The notes under the pieces were generated by a model. That model did not search any database. It was given only the letters and a program-made list of their open reading frames with translations, and was not told the DNA's origin. The position numbers were made by a program, and so were the translations under genes. Shown here in pieces: positions 1-8,285 of a stretch of DNA of 35,170 nt. Source of the DNA: an uncultured Bacteroidales bacterium (GTDB lineage Bacteria; Bacteroidota; Bacteroidia; Bacteroidales; Bacteroidaceae); assembly GCA_902799985.1 (NCBI GenBank), contig CADCCR010000052.1, forward strand, positions 1 to 35,170, written 5' to 3'. How positions within the stretch are numbered: position 1 is the stretch's first letter; every line of letters starts with the position of its first letter.

Positions 1-30
1 CCCGAGGGGAGGCTTCCTTTGCGGCGACAT

Positions 31-56
31 TCACTCCCCCTCGGGGGAGACGGAGA
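31..56. repeat. GC-rich palindrome
   Basis: CTCCCCC and GGGGGAG form a 7-bp inverted repeat around a TC loop (31-46), followed by a partial GGAGAGGGG arm. It resembles the palindromes inside genes at 2432-2504, 23868-23887, 29855-29874 and 34645-34700. It has no T-run, so it is more likely a dispersed palindrome than a terminator. Confidence 0.55.
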
Positions 57-68
57 GGGGTCGCTTTC

Positions 69-156
69 GGAAGCGCCTCGTGCTTATTTCGGAAGCGCCC
101 TGCGCTTAAACAGGAAGCGCCTCGCGCTTATTTGGGAAGCACGAGGCGCTTATCTG
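69..156. repeat. 22-bp tandem repeat, four units
   Basis: Four consecutive 22-bp units, each starting GGAAGC, lie at 69-90, 91-112, 113-134 and 135-156. The core AAGCGCCTCGTGCTT of unit 1 is the exact reverse complement of AAGCACGAGGCGCTT in unit 4, so the array also closes as a 15-bp inverted repeat. It lies downstream of the calpain-like gene on the minus strand. An open frame crosses it on the plus strand but looks like a by-product of the repeats. Confidence 0.75.
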
Positions 157-230
157 CGTTACCGCCTGCGGCGGGATTGTCTTTCAAACGGTATTCTCTC
201 TGACTTGACGCGCCGAGAGGTAGGGCTCAA

Positions 231-1775
231 CTAATTCTCCTCGGGGACGAAGCCTGAGCTGGGCTCGTCGAAGACGGGGCCGTAGCTCTCCAAGCCGTAC
301 ATGCGAAGCATTTCCTTGGAGGGATAGATATCTATAGGCATCGGCACGAACTTAGGCGGTGTATAGCCTCCGACATTCTCCTTCTTGTATTGTGCCATCT
401 GCGCACCGGGGAATACCAGACGGAAGTCGATGGTCTTCAGGATTTCACGTTTGTTGGGAATCTTGAGTTTGCCGTCGATGGAGCCACCATTACCCCACGG
501 ATTGCGCATCACGAACTTAAAGTCGGCATCCTCGTCGGGGTACATAACAGTGAAGGCATGACCTGTAATGGTCTCCAATTCGCCGCACATGAGGCCGCCC
601 ACGTTGAAGCCGCCCACACTGATCATGCCGTTGCTCAGAGCATAATCCACAACGAGGTCGAACTCGGAGTTGTAGAGTTTGTCGGGCGAGAAGCTGTAGC
701 TGTCGCCGTTGCCCGTGAAGGGAGGTGCAGCATGCTCTGTGCCGATGCCGCCTATCTTGTTGCACTTGAAGCGGGTCTCCCACTTCATCAGAGCCTTCTC
801 CATGATGGTCGACCAGCAGGCCTTGTCGTTCTTGCTGGATACTTGGCCGTTCATCATCTTGTTATCGACGACGACATCGATGGGATTGCCCTTGGGGTCG
901 AACATGTTCACAGTGTAGTTGTTGCCGTCCTTATGTATGATTGTCTTTATCCATTCGGGATAGAGATAAGCGAAGGAAGCAAACACGGCACACATGCAGC
1001 AGTCGCCGATGGAGTGCTGGTTGATATCTGCAGGTACAGGAGAGCCGAAGGGATAGAGGGTGATTGTCTTAGCAGTCCATGATCCGCTCAGCCCGTGCCA
1101 GCTCAGGTCGGGCTGGTTGTTGGGGTTGGCCAGCCAGGCTCTGTCCTCGTCGGTGGCAGCAGCGAAGCTCTCGAAGTGCCTTCCCATCGGTGTAATCTGG
1201 GAAACAGAAGAACCGCCCTTGATGCCGCCGTTCCAAAGTTTCTCGGCATCGGTGTAGATGGTGGCACGTGTGGGATAGCTGACGAAGGTGGTTGCCACGG
1301 TGGCAGCTTCCTTCGACTTGTAGAAGTAGTAGCGGCTCGTCCCTTGCTTGAGGATGAGAAGCTCGTCCTCGAGGGTGACAATCTGGTAAGTTGTCTTGAC
1401 GGTGGAGCCTTCGCGCTGGGCGATGAAGGTCTGTCCGCCGCCGGCAGGACCGGCATACTCCAGGTCGTAGACCAACTCGGAAGCGTTCTTGATCCACTTC
1501 ATCTTGGGGCCTGCGGTGAAGACCAGCACCTCGGTGCCGTTGTAGTGTGTCCTTGTGCCGGAGCCGTTGTTCAGGGCTTTCCATCCCAGATACCAAACGC
1601 CATCGAGTGTACCAGTCGGTGCACCTTCCACAATTTCAATGTAGCTGATTTTGTCCAAATCGCAGGAAAGGACGCTCTTGTCGGTGAGCGTGATGTCCAG
1701 TCGTTGCTGCGCCATGGCAGCAGAGCATAGTGCCAGCATCAGCAGCAGAGAGCTCAAAATACGTTTTGTTGTCAT
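231..1775 (-). CDS. Secreted calpain-like (C2) cysteine protease
   Basis: This is a 514-residue protein with a clear signal peptide (about residues 1-22, ending AMAQ), so it is exported. Residues about 57-153 look like a small lipocalin-type beta domain (GVWYLGW... to YYFYKS). The C-terminal half carries the calpain triad signatures: Q253 and GDCC with the likely nucleophile C259, GHAFTV with H406, and MRNPWG with N425. In classical calpains the motif is GDCW; here a Cys replaces the Trp. No calcium-binding calpain domain is visible. The gene stands alone, with an AT-dinucleotide run just upstream of the start. The family call is confident from the Cys-His-Asn spacing and NPWG motif; the substrate is unknown. 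A papain-like C1 enzyme is the alternative, but the GDC motif fits C2 better. Confidence 0.8.
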   Translation of the reverse strand: MTTKRILSSLLLMLALCSAAMAQQRLDITLTDKSVLSCDLDKISYIEIVEGAPTGTLDGVWYLGWKALNNGSGTRTHYNGTEVLVFTAGPKMKWIKNASELVYDLEYAGPAGGGQTFIAQREGSTVKTTYQIVTLEDELLILKQGTSRYYFYKSKEAATVATTFVSYPTRATIYTDAEKLWNGGIKGGSSVSQITPMGRHFESFAAATDEDRAWLANPNNQPDLSWHGLSGSWTAKTITLYPFGSPVPADINQHSIGDCCMCAVFASFAYLYPEWIKTIIHKDGNNYTVNMFDPKGNPIDVVVDNKMMNGQVSSKNDKACWSTIMEKALMKWETRFKCNKIGGIGTEHAAPPFTGNGDSYSFSPDKLYNSEFDLVVDYALSNGMISVGGFNVGGLMCGELETITGHAFTVMYPDEDADFKFVMRNPWGNGGSIDGKLKIPNKREILKTIDFRLVFPGAQMAQYKKENVGGYTPPKFVPMPIDIYPSKEMLRMYGLESYGPVFDEPSSGFVPEEN

Positions 1776-1818
1776 ATAATATATATATATAATGTGTTGC
1801 TTTTCACTTTTCTCCGGA

Positions 1819-1826
1819 CAAATTTA
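1819..1826 (-). promoter_or_regulatory. Possible -7 box of the protease gene
   Basis: On the minus strand this reads TAAATTTG, matching the Bacteroidota TAnnTTTG -7 consensus, about 45 bp upstream of the start codon. No -33 TTTG at the usual 19-21 bp spacing is seen, so the call is weak. Confidence 0.4.
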
Positions 1827-1871
1827 ACAATATTTCTTCAAACTTCGACTATTCTGAACAAATATTTTTCA

Positions 1872-2664
1872 CTATTTGCTTAATTGTCGCTGTCTGACAG
1901 CCTCGTAGAGCAAAATGGCGGCACTGACCGAGACGTTGAGCGAGTCCAAACGGCCCAACATAGGGATGCGGATGTGAGCATCGGCAGCACGACGCCACTG
2001 GTCGGTCAGTCCCGTGGCCTCCGTTCCCATCACAATTGCCGTCGGACCGGTCATCGGCGTATCGTAGTAGAGACTGGAGTCCTGCAACTGGGCGGTGAGT
2101 ATGCGGATGCCTTTCTCCTTGAAGAAAGCGATGCAGTCCTCCGTGCTGCAAGCCACGCACGGCACGGTAAAGATGGCTCCGATGGAAGAGCGGATGAGGT
2201 TAGGGTTGTAGAGGTCAGTGAGGGGGTCGCACACCACGACGGCATCGGCTCCTGCAGCATCGGCACTTCGTAGCACGGCGCCCAGGTTGCCAGGCTTCTC
2301 CACGCTCTCGAGCACGACGATGAGTGGCGATGCGGAGAGCCGGAGGTCGGCGAGCGTCGTCTGTCGCGCTTCCACCTCTGCCACAATGCCTTCCGTGCCA
2401 CCGCGATATGCGATGCGCTCGTAAACATTGGGGGAGACCCTCTCTAACTCCCCCTTAAAGGGGGAGAATACCCTCCCTTCAAGGGAGGGATGGGGAGGGT
2501 CTCCTATCTCCTCGCAGACGAAAGCTGTGCGAATCTTGAAGCCAGCAATGCTCCACCTCGCGCCGTCCCTCCACGACGAACAGGCCGTCCTTCCTACGTT
2601 GGGAGGACTTCTGCTGCAACAGGAGAAGGTGCTTGATGCGAGGGTTCTGTGTACTTGTTATCAT
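1872..2664 (-). pseudogene. TrmH/SpoU RNA methyltransferase, frameshifted, with palindromic insert
   Basis: The start (MITSTQNPRIKHLLLLQQ, then FVVEGRREVEHC) is the substrate-binding N-terminus of SpoU-type methyltransferases. The reading frame then changes near 2548-2560, and the second frame continues GFKIRTAFVCEEI, then VYERIAYRG and the full SPOUT domain. The domain has NLGAVLRSADAAG (motif 1), IVMGTE (motif 2) and IPMLGRLDSLNVSVSAA (motif 3, the SAM-binding knot). The span is 793 nt, one base too many for a single frame. Between FVCEEI and VYERIAYRG about 25 codons come from a palindromic element (2432-2504) read through without a stop. The ATG overlaps the stop of the upstream serine hydrolase (ATGA at 2661-2664), indicating one operon. 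A GTG at 2384 could start a SPOUT-only fragment of 170 residues. The frameshift may be a real mutation or a sequence error. Confidence 0.8.
2432..2504. repeat. Palindromic element with 10-bp terminal inverted repeats, inside trmH-like gene
   Basis: The ends are exact 10-bp inverted repeats: GGAGACCCTC at 2432-2441 and GAGGGTCTCC at 2495-2504. Inside are two more hairpins, CTCCCCC/GGGGGAG at 2449-2467 and CCCTCCCTT/AAGGGAGGG at 2471-2489. On the minus strand the element is read through without a stop as part of the methyltransferase. It codes for no protein of its own, so it resembles a REP/MITE-type element. Confidence 0.75.
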
Positions 2665-3878
2665 TTCACTCTTCCCGTGTAGGCATCGATGCCTGAGGTG
2701 TCGATTGTCTGCGAGAAGAACGCCTCGGCAGCCTTGTCCTTGGCGCTGTTCCAGGGCTGCGGGCCATTAAGCTGAACCACCCAAAGCTTGAGCTGCTTCT
2801 TGTGCCAGTTCACCATACAATTCGTTCCCCAAGCACCACCATGGCCGAACCATTCGTTCTCGCCATCCTTCTTGGGCGCATTCAGGCCAAGAGAATAGCC
2901 ACCGAGGTTGTCGGGACGAGTTGTGACGGCGAGGATGCTCTTCACGGTCTCCTCCTTGAGGATGCGCACACCGTTGTCGCCCACGCCAAGGTTCATGAGC
3001 ATCTTGTAGAACTTCAGCTGGTCGTTGGCCGTTGTCCAGAGGCCCGCTCCGGCAGAGGCAAACACGTGACTGTCGTTATAGGGACGCTGTTCCCATCCGT
3101 TCTCCAGGCGATAGGTGGCAGGAGCGCCCTCGTGGGTGTCGTACATCTCCACCTGTGTCTTCAGCTGCTTGTCGGTGGGCCAGAACCAAGTGGACTTCAT
3201 GCCGAGCGGGTCGAGCACCTCTTTCTTCAGGTAGTTCTCCCACTTCATGCCAGTGATGACCTCCACGATGGCAGCACCGATGTCGATGCCCGTATTGGAG
3301 TACATGTCGCGTGTGCCCGGCTCGAACATGATGGGAGAGCCAGCTGCGATGGAAGCCACCTGGCGAAGCGGCGCACCGCCCGACCAGCCGCCACCGCGCA
3401 CGTCGCTGCGCTTGGCACTGCACTCGAAGGGGAAGCCGCCCGTGTGGTTCAGCACCATGCGCACGGTCAGCACATTCTTTGCCTTGTGCAGCGTCTTGAT
3501 GCCGTCCTTGTCGCTGTCCTGCACCCAAAGTTCTTTGAACTCAGGCAGGTACTTCGACACAGGGTCGTCGAGCGAAAGCTTGCCTTCCTCCACGAGCTTG
3601 GCAATGGTCACGCCGCAGAAGCCTTTCGTCTGGGAACATTGCATGAAGACGTTGTCCAGGCGGATGGGACGCTTCTGCTCCACGTTGGCATAGCCGATGC
3701 AGCAGGTTTCCTGCACGCCGTTGTTGTAGAAGATGCTGATGGCGCCGGGCAGCTCGCCGCGGTCAACGTAAGGCTGCAACGCCTCGCGTGCAAAGTTTGT
3801 CTTGGAGTCGATGACTTTCTTCTGTGCCGAAGCAGAGAGGCAAAACGAGATTGCCAGAAGGAATAATAGTTTTTTCAT
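2661..3878 (-). CDS. Secreted beta-lactamase-fold serine hydrolase
   Basis: This 405-residue protein has a signal peptide of about 19 residues (ending ASAQ), so it acts in the periplasm or outside the cell. It carries the three motifs of the class C beta-lactamase/penicillin-binding fold (PF00144): S82-Q-T-K85 with the acylated serine, Y193-S-N195, and H346-G-G348 in place of KTG. HGG with YSN is common in esterases and peptidases of this family, so a resistance role is not implied. The length fits the family. Its stop overlaps the start of the trmH-like gene, so the two are probably co-transcribed from the promoter near 3911. The natural substrate cannot be told from the sequence. Confidence 0.85.
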   Translation of the reverse strand: MKKLLFLLAISFCLSASAQKKVIDSKTNFAREALQPYVDRGELPGAISIFYNNGVQETCCIGYANVEQKRPIRLDNVFMQCSQTKGFCGVTIAKLVEEGKLSLDDPVSKYLPEFKELWVQDSDKDGIKTLHKAKNVLTVRMVLNHTGGFPFECSAKRSDVRGGGWSGGAPLRQVASIAAGSPIMFEPGTRDMYSNTGIDIGAAIVEVITGMKWENYLKKEVLDPLGMKSTWFWPTDKQLKTQVEMYDTHEGAPATYRLENGWEQRPYNDSHVFASAGAGLWTTANDQLKFYKMLMNLGVGDNGVRILKEETVKSILAVTTRPDNLGGYSLGLNAPKKDGENEWFGHGGAWGTNCMVNWHKKQLKLWVVQLNGPQPWNSAKDKAAEAFFSQTIDTSGIDAYTGRVK

Positions 3879-3910
3879 TTCTTTGTTTGTTTAATATCAG
3901 TTTCTCCATG

Positions 3911-3941
3911 CAAAATTACACATTATTTATTATAAACCCAA
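3911..3941 (-). promoter_or_regulatory. Promoter of the serine hydrolase/trmH operon
   Basis: On the minus strand TTG (3941-3939), 20 bp and TAATTTTG (3918-3911) match the Bacteroidota -33/-7 pattern, about 33 bp upstream of the start codon. The 3879-4143 gap between divergent genes is AT-rich and otherwise holds only the opposing -7 box near 4097. Confidence 0.6.
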
Positions 3942-4096
3942 GCATTTCGTATTTTTTATCACAGTCCTTCCCCTAAAAAGGACAAAAAAGGAATCTATCT
4001 GCTCATTGACAAAAGGACAAACACAGAGGAAGGTTAAAACAAAACGAAGAATCAAAAAAAAAGAACCCATTTCTTCCGCCATAAAGAAAAATTCCG

Positions 4097-4104
4097 TACC
4101 TTTG
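4097..4104 (+). promoter_or_regulatory. -7 box upstream of the flippase operon
   Basis: TACCTTTG matches the TAnnTTTG consensus and lies 39 bp upstream of the ATG at 4144. The -33 element is not clear. It is the likely promoter of the 4144-8209 polysaccharide operon. Confidence 0.55.
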
Positions 4105-4143
4105 TCCGCATTGAATTGAGCGTTCATTCTAAGAGAGGACTCC

Positions 4144-5676
4144 ATGAGAGAAGAGAACAAACGGATAGCGAAGAACACACTTATAGTCTATGCCAGACTG
4201 ATAATCACCACATTATTGGGTCTGTTGTCTTCGCGCTTTGTGCTTGCAGCGCTGGGTGCTTCAGACTATGGACTGTACAATGTTGTGGGCGCCACCGTCA
4301 TCATGTTTTCCTTCATCACGAGTGCCCTCTACAACACAACCACACGCTTCATCAACTACGAGCAAGGGAAAACCGACGGCAACGTCAATCGTGTTTTCAA
4401 CATGAGCCTTGCCATTCATGTCTGCTTTGCAATCGTAGCGCTGTTAATATTGGAGTCGGGGGGCGTTTACTACATACATCATTACCTGAATGTGGCGGCG
4501 GGAAAAGAAGCGGACGCGATGTTTGTCTTCCAAGTTTCCACCGTCGTGACTTGCCTAAGCCTGATAAGCGTACCATTCAACAGCCTGTTCATCGTCTATG
4601 AAGATTTCCGCACCTTGGCAATCATCGACATACTGGGCGCAATAGCGAAGTTTGCATTGATACTGGCACTGCTGTATTATGGAGGGAATCTCCTGCGCTT
4701 CTATGCGCTGAGCATGGCGCTTGTCACAGCTTGCATGTCGCTCTCCTATTTCCTCCTGAGCCGCTGGAGATGGCCCGCCACCACCCGCCTCAATCCCATT
4801 AAGGACAAAAGCAAATACAAGGAAATCCTGACATACAACAACTACAGCCTGTTAGGTGCGGCAGCATTGATATTCAGGAATCAAGGCAGCAACATGGTCA
4901 TCAACTACTTCTTCGGCACCATCGTCAACGCAGCCTACGCCATTTCCTATGCCGTGCAGAACTACGTCATCACCTTTGTCGGCAACTTCGACATAGCATC
5001 GGCTCCGCAAATCACGCAGAATGTCAGTCGCGGCGACATGGATAGGACGATATTCCTGACATCCTCCACTTGCAGGATATGCATACTTCTGACGTTGCTG
5101 TTGCTGTTCCCCATCTACTGCGAACTGCCCTACCTCCTACATCTGTGGCTAGGCGACAACGTACCGGAAGGAGCTGTCACGTTCTGCAAATGCACCCTGC
5201 TGGTGGCGCTGGCATCTGCCACGTCCGGCGGCGTAACCCAACTCATCCGGGGAACAGGACGGCTAAAGTGGTTCACCATACAATTCACCGTGCTCTATGT
5301 CCTGGCTCTCCTCGTTAGCATTGCTCTCTACAACGCAGGCTTCCCGCCATACACCGTCATCGTGGCATACTTCCTGGCCGACATCGCCAGCCGATGCCTC
5401 CAAATATTCCTGCTGCACCGGTACACAAACCTTGACATTAACAGCTTCGTACAGAAGTCTTATCTGCGACCTCTTGGCGTGTTCATCTGCGGCGTGGCGT
5501 ATGTTCTGGTTTCAGAACATTTCAACATAGAGCACGACCTGTGGCACATAGCGAATTTCATGATAGCCATTCTGTTTATGGTCATATCCATTTATTGTGT
5601 TGGACTCTACAAGGAAGAAAGAGGCATCATCACATCTCACATAAAGCATTACATTACACGCGACAAAGGGAAATGA
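4144..5676 (+). CDS. Wzx-like polysaccharide flippase (MOP superfamily)
   Basis: This is a 510-residue integral membrane protein with many hydrophobic segments spread over its whole length. The N-terminus (KNTLIVYARLIITTLLGLLSSRFVLAALGASDYGLYNVVG) is the typical start of Bacteroidota lipopolysaccharide/exopolysaccharide flippases. These are thought to move undecaprenyl-linked repeat units across the inner membrane. It is the first gene of a four-gene operon; its TGA overlaps the ATG of the ATP-grasp gene (ATGA). With the EpsG-like polymerase and Wzz-like protein further along, it fits a Wzx/Wzy route. Transport direction and substrate are inferred from the family and context. Confidence 0.85.
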   Translation: MREENKRIAKNTLIVYARLIITTLLGLLSSRFVLAALGASDYGLYNVVGATVIMFSFITSALYNTTTRFINYEQGKTDGNVNRVFNMSLAIHVCFAIVALLILESGGVYYIHHYLNVAAGKEADAMFVFQVSTVVTCLSLISVPFNSLFIVYEDFRTLAIIDILGAIAKFALILALLYYGGNLLRFYALSMALVTACMSLSYFLLSRWRWPATTRLNPIKDKSKYKEILTYNNYSLLGAAALIFRNQGSNMVINYFFGTIVNAAYAISYAVQNYVITFVGNFDIASAPQITQNVSRGDMDRTIFLTSSTCRICILLTLLLLFPIYCELPYLLHLWLGDNVPEGAVTFCKCTLLVALASATSGGVTQLIRGTGRLKWFTIQFTVLYVLALLVSIALYNAGFPPYTVIVAYFLADIASRCLQIFLLHRYTNLDINSFVQKSYLRPLGVFICGVAYVLVSEHFNIEHDLWHIANFMIAILFMVISIYCVGLYKEERGIITSHIKHYITRDKGK

Positions 5677-6623
5677 ACTTTTCAAGAGTTATATATTATC
5701 TGCGCAACCCGCAGGAGCTTCAGTTTGTCCTGGCATTGAGATATCCAAAACTGTTTTCCGACAAGCAGTTCCTCAAAGTCATCTATCGCAAGCTTATGGG
5801 CTCGGAACTGAATCTGGAATGCCCCCAGACCTTCAGCGAAAAGCTGCAATGGCTCAAACTTTATGACCACAATCCCCAATACACGCAAATGGTCGACAAG
5901 TACGAAGCCAAGAAATACGTGGCGGACATCATCGGCGACGAGTACATCATCCCCACCTTGGCTGTGTACAACAGCACCGCTGAGATTGACCTTGATGCGC
6001 TGCCGGACAGGTTCGTCCTCAAATGCACCCACGACAGCGGCAGCGTTGCCATCTGCAAGGACAAGAAGACTTTCAATAGGGATGAAGCCTTTGCCATGCT
6101 TGAAAGAGGGCTGAAGAAGAATTATTTTTGGGAAAACCGAGAATGGCCCTACAAGAACGTAAAGCCCAGGATTATCGCTGAGACCTACATGGAGGACATC
6201 GGGACCGGAGAACTTCGCGACTACAAGTTCTTCTGTTTTGATGGAAAAGTCAAGGCGTTATTCATCGCCGAGGACAGGCAGGGAGACGAAGAAACGAAGT
6301 TTGACTTCTTCGACGCGGACTTCCATCACCTGGACATCCGCAACGGCCACCCGAATGCAAATGTTCCTCCGGCAAAGCCTCTGTCGTTCGAGAAGATGAA
6401 GGAAATGGCCGAAAGACTGTCGCAAGGCATACCCCATCTGCGCGTGGACTTCTATGAGGCCAATGGCAAAATATACTTTGGCGAACTCACCTTCTCGCAT
6501 TGGAGCGGCTTCACACCCTTCGAACCTGAAGAATGGGACCTGACATTCGGACAATGGCTAAAGCTCCCCTGCCCAAGGAGCGAGCATCCGAATCAGAAAG
6601 GCAAGGACACACTACACGTATGA
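5673..6623 (+). CDS. TupA-like ATP-grasp protein
   Basis: The start is placed at the ATG at 5673 (MNFSRVIYYLRNP), which overlaps the flippase stop; an upstream in-frame ATG at 5541 lies inside the flippase gene and is less likely. The 316-residue protein resembles the TupA-like ATP-grasp family (PF14305) found in polysaccharide clusters: TFSEKLQWLKLYDHNP, DKYEAKKYVADIIGDEYIIPTL, then RFVLKCTHDSGSV (nucleotide-binding strand) and DYKFFCFDGK. Near the C-terminus are RVDFYEANGKIYFGELTFSHWSGF, with the metal-binding acidic residues expected of ATP-grasp enzymes. Members are proposed to ligate amino acids or similar groups to glycans or teichuronopeptides. The chemistry here is inference; no signal peptide is seen, so it is probably cytoplasmic. 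Confidence 0.8.
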   Translation: MNFSRVIYYLRNPQELQFVLALRYPKLFSDKQFLKVIYRKLMGSELNLECPQTFSEKLQWLKLYDHNPQYTQMVDKYEAKKYVADIIGDEYIIPTLAVYNSTAEIDLDALPDRFVLKCTHDSGSVAICKDKKTFNRDEAFAMLERGLKKNYFWENREWPYKNVKPRIIAETYMEDIGTGELRDYKFFCFDGKVKALFIAEDRQGDEETKFDFFDADFHHLDIRNGHPNANVPPAKPLSFEKMKEMAERLSQGIPHLRVDFYEANGKIYFGELTFSHWSGFTPFEPEEWDLTFGQWLKLPCPRSEHPNQKGKDTLHV

Positions 6624-6641
6624 CAGGAAAAAGAAAATCCT

Positions 6642-7403
6642 ATGAACAAGAAAGTAATATATACATGTTTGGTTGGCAACTATGACGTGTTGCGACAACC
6701 ACTGGCAATCGACGAAAGCTATGACTACGTCTGCTTCTCGAATGACATAAAAGAGGACAGAGTCGGAGTCTGGCAGATACGTCCCATCCCCTTCGTACAC
6801 GAAGACAAAGCCCGGCTGTCGCGCTACGTGAAGATACTGCCTCACAGGGCTCTTGAGGATTACGAATGGAGCTTGTGGATGGATGCCAACATCCAGATTA
6901 CGGATAAGGAATTCTATGCGATACTGGACAGCAAGATGGCAGAAGGCGGAACGATATACCAGGTGAACCACTGCCTCCCGCCTTGCGACTGCACCTACGA
7001 GGAGATAAAGTTTGCCTACCTTTGCGGCTTATCAGGGTATCGCAAGACCGTCCGCCAGTACTGGCATCTGAAGAAGAACGGATTCCCCACCCACTGGGGA
7101 CTGTTCGAAAACAACATCATACTGAGGAAGCACCTCGACCCGCAGGTGAGGAAAGTGTCGGAAGAATGGTGGACAGAATTCATGACATACACGAAGCGAG
7201 ACCAGTTCAACCTCATGTACGTATACTGGAAGAACAACCTTAGGCCAGGATTGCTGTTACCGCCCGACTGCAACACACGCAATGTGGAGTACTTGAAGTG
7301 GCACTTCCACAAGGTCCAGCAGAAAGACACATTCATCTTCCGCCAGCGTCACCGCATAAGGAAATACTTGTCCTCTATCTTCAAAGTGCTCGACAGAATA
7401 TGA
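6642..7403 (+). CDS. DUF616-type glycosyltransferase-like protein
   Basis: This 253-residue protein has no signal peptide or membrane segment. The order YTCLVGNYD, YDYVCFSND, RLSRYVKILPH and WSLWMDANIQI (D81) matches the DUF616 group (PF04765), a glycosyltransferase-like fold in which WMDAN supplies the DxD-like metal/sugar-nucleotide site. A late segment has GLFENNIILRKH and WW(T)EF, also usual in the group. It sits 18 bp after the ATP-grasp gene and its TGA overlaps the ATG of the next gene, so it belongs to the operon. The donor sugar cannot be assigned. Confidence 0.75.
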   Translation: MNKKVIYTCLVGNYDVLRQPLAIDESYDYVCFSNDIKEDRVGVWQIRPIPFVHEDKARLSRYVKILPHRALEDYEWSLWMDANIQITDKEFYAILDSKMAEGGTIYQVNHCLPPCDCTYEEIKFAYLCGLSGYRKTVRQYWHLKKNGFPTHWGLFENNIILRKHLDPQVRKVSEEWWTEFMTYTKRDQFNLMYVYWKNNLRPGLLLPPDCNTRNVEYLKWHFHKVQQKDTFIFRQRHRIRKYLSSIFKVLDRI

Positions 7404-8209
7404 TATTGGCAGTAGTAGTCACCTACTTCCCCGGAAAGGAGCTTTCCCGGAACGTCAGCGCATACATCGACTGCGTAGACAAAGTGCTGATATGGGAGAA
7501 CACACCTGCCGACCGGTGCAGGGAGTACAGGTTCATCAACCACGAGAAGGCAGAGTACCACGGGGACGGCACCAACAGCATATCCCACGCGCTGAACTAC
7601 GCCTGGCAATACGCAAAGGCCGGCGGCTACGACCACCTGCTCACGATGGACCAGGACTCCTGCTTCAGGAACTTTTCCCATTACCTGAAACAGACGGTAT
7701 TCAACGGGGATGCGCCGGAGGGAATATACACCCCGCCTGTCAAGGAAATGAACATAGAGCTCACACAGGACTTTGTGGAGATACCCCGGCCCATCACATC
7801 CGGGATGCTGATACCCGTAGCCCTGATAGACAGGATAGGAGGCTGGGACGAAGAGTTCAGGATTGATGGCGTGGACGACGAGTTCTGCCTGCACGCCCAT
7901 TCGCTCGGCATCAAGGCTTATGCCGTGAAGGGCATCGAGATGCAGCACAGCCTGGGAATTCCCGAGACAAGAAAGTTCCTGGGACACACGCTGACGCTCA
8001 GGAACTACCCGCCCACCCGTCTCTACGGCATGTACCGCAACAACATCATCCTCGCAAGGAAATACCCGCAGTTCACGTACATCAGAAAGGATTTCAGGAA
8101 CGGCCTCCTGAAACAGATTGTCATCATACTCCTGTTCGAAAGCAACAGGATGAGGAAGCTCACAGCCATCCTGCGAGGATGCTTCGCCGGGCTGACCAAA
8201 CGACTGTGA
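7400..8209 (+). CDS. GT2 glycosyltransferase, rhamnosyltransferase-like
   Basis: The start is the ATG at 7400 (MILAVVVTYFPGKELSRNV), which overlaps the previous stop as ATGA; the longer frame from 7298 would overlap that gene by over 100 bp. The 269-residue protein has a GT-A fold with LLTMDQDS (residues 81-87, the DxD metal site), SGMLIP and GGWDEEFRIDGVDDEFCLHAHSLG (acceptor/catalytic region). It resembles RfbF/RfbN-like dTDP-rhamnose transferases. The C-terminus is basic and hydrophobic, perhaps membrane-associated. It is the last gene of the first exopolysaccharide operon. The sugar specificity is a guess from family resemblance. Confidence 0.8.
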   Translation: MILAVVVTYFPGKELSRNVSAYIDCVDKVLIWENTPADRCREYRFINHEKAEYHGDGTNSISHALNYAWQYAKAGGYDHLLTMDQDSCFRNFSHYLKQTVFNGDAPEGIYTPPVKEMNIELTQDFVEIPRPITSGMLIPVALIDRIGGWDEEFRIDGVDDEFCLHAHSLGIKAYAVKGIEMQHSLGIPETRKFLGHTLTLRNYPPTRLYGMYRNNIILARKYPQFTYIRKDFRNGLLKQIVIILLFESNRMRKLTAILRGCFAGLTKRL

Positions 8210-8285
8210 AAGCAGAGGAACAAGACAAGCCCGCACAAACAAAACCGGAAGCAGCCGGACAGAATTGTCACTCGGCGCGTAACAA

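Noticed and set aside
162-174. Terminator for the calpain-like gene (CCGCC/GGCGG hairpin)
   Set aside because: The stem is only 5 bp and no T-run follows on the minus strand.
19-234. Open frame of 71 codons on the plus strand at the window start
   Set aside because: It runs through the 22-bp repeat and a palindrome, has no start signal and no recognisable protein pattern.
2661-3878. Antibiotic-resistance beta-lactamase
   Set aside because: HGG replaces KTG and the gene context is housekeeping-like; most such proteins are esterases or peptidases.
3930-4178. Minus-strand frame of 82 codons between divergent genes
   Set aside because: It overlaps the flippase start and both promoter boxes, and has no family resemblance.
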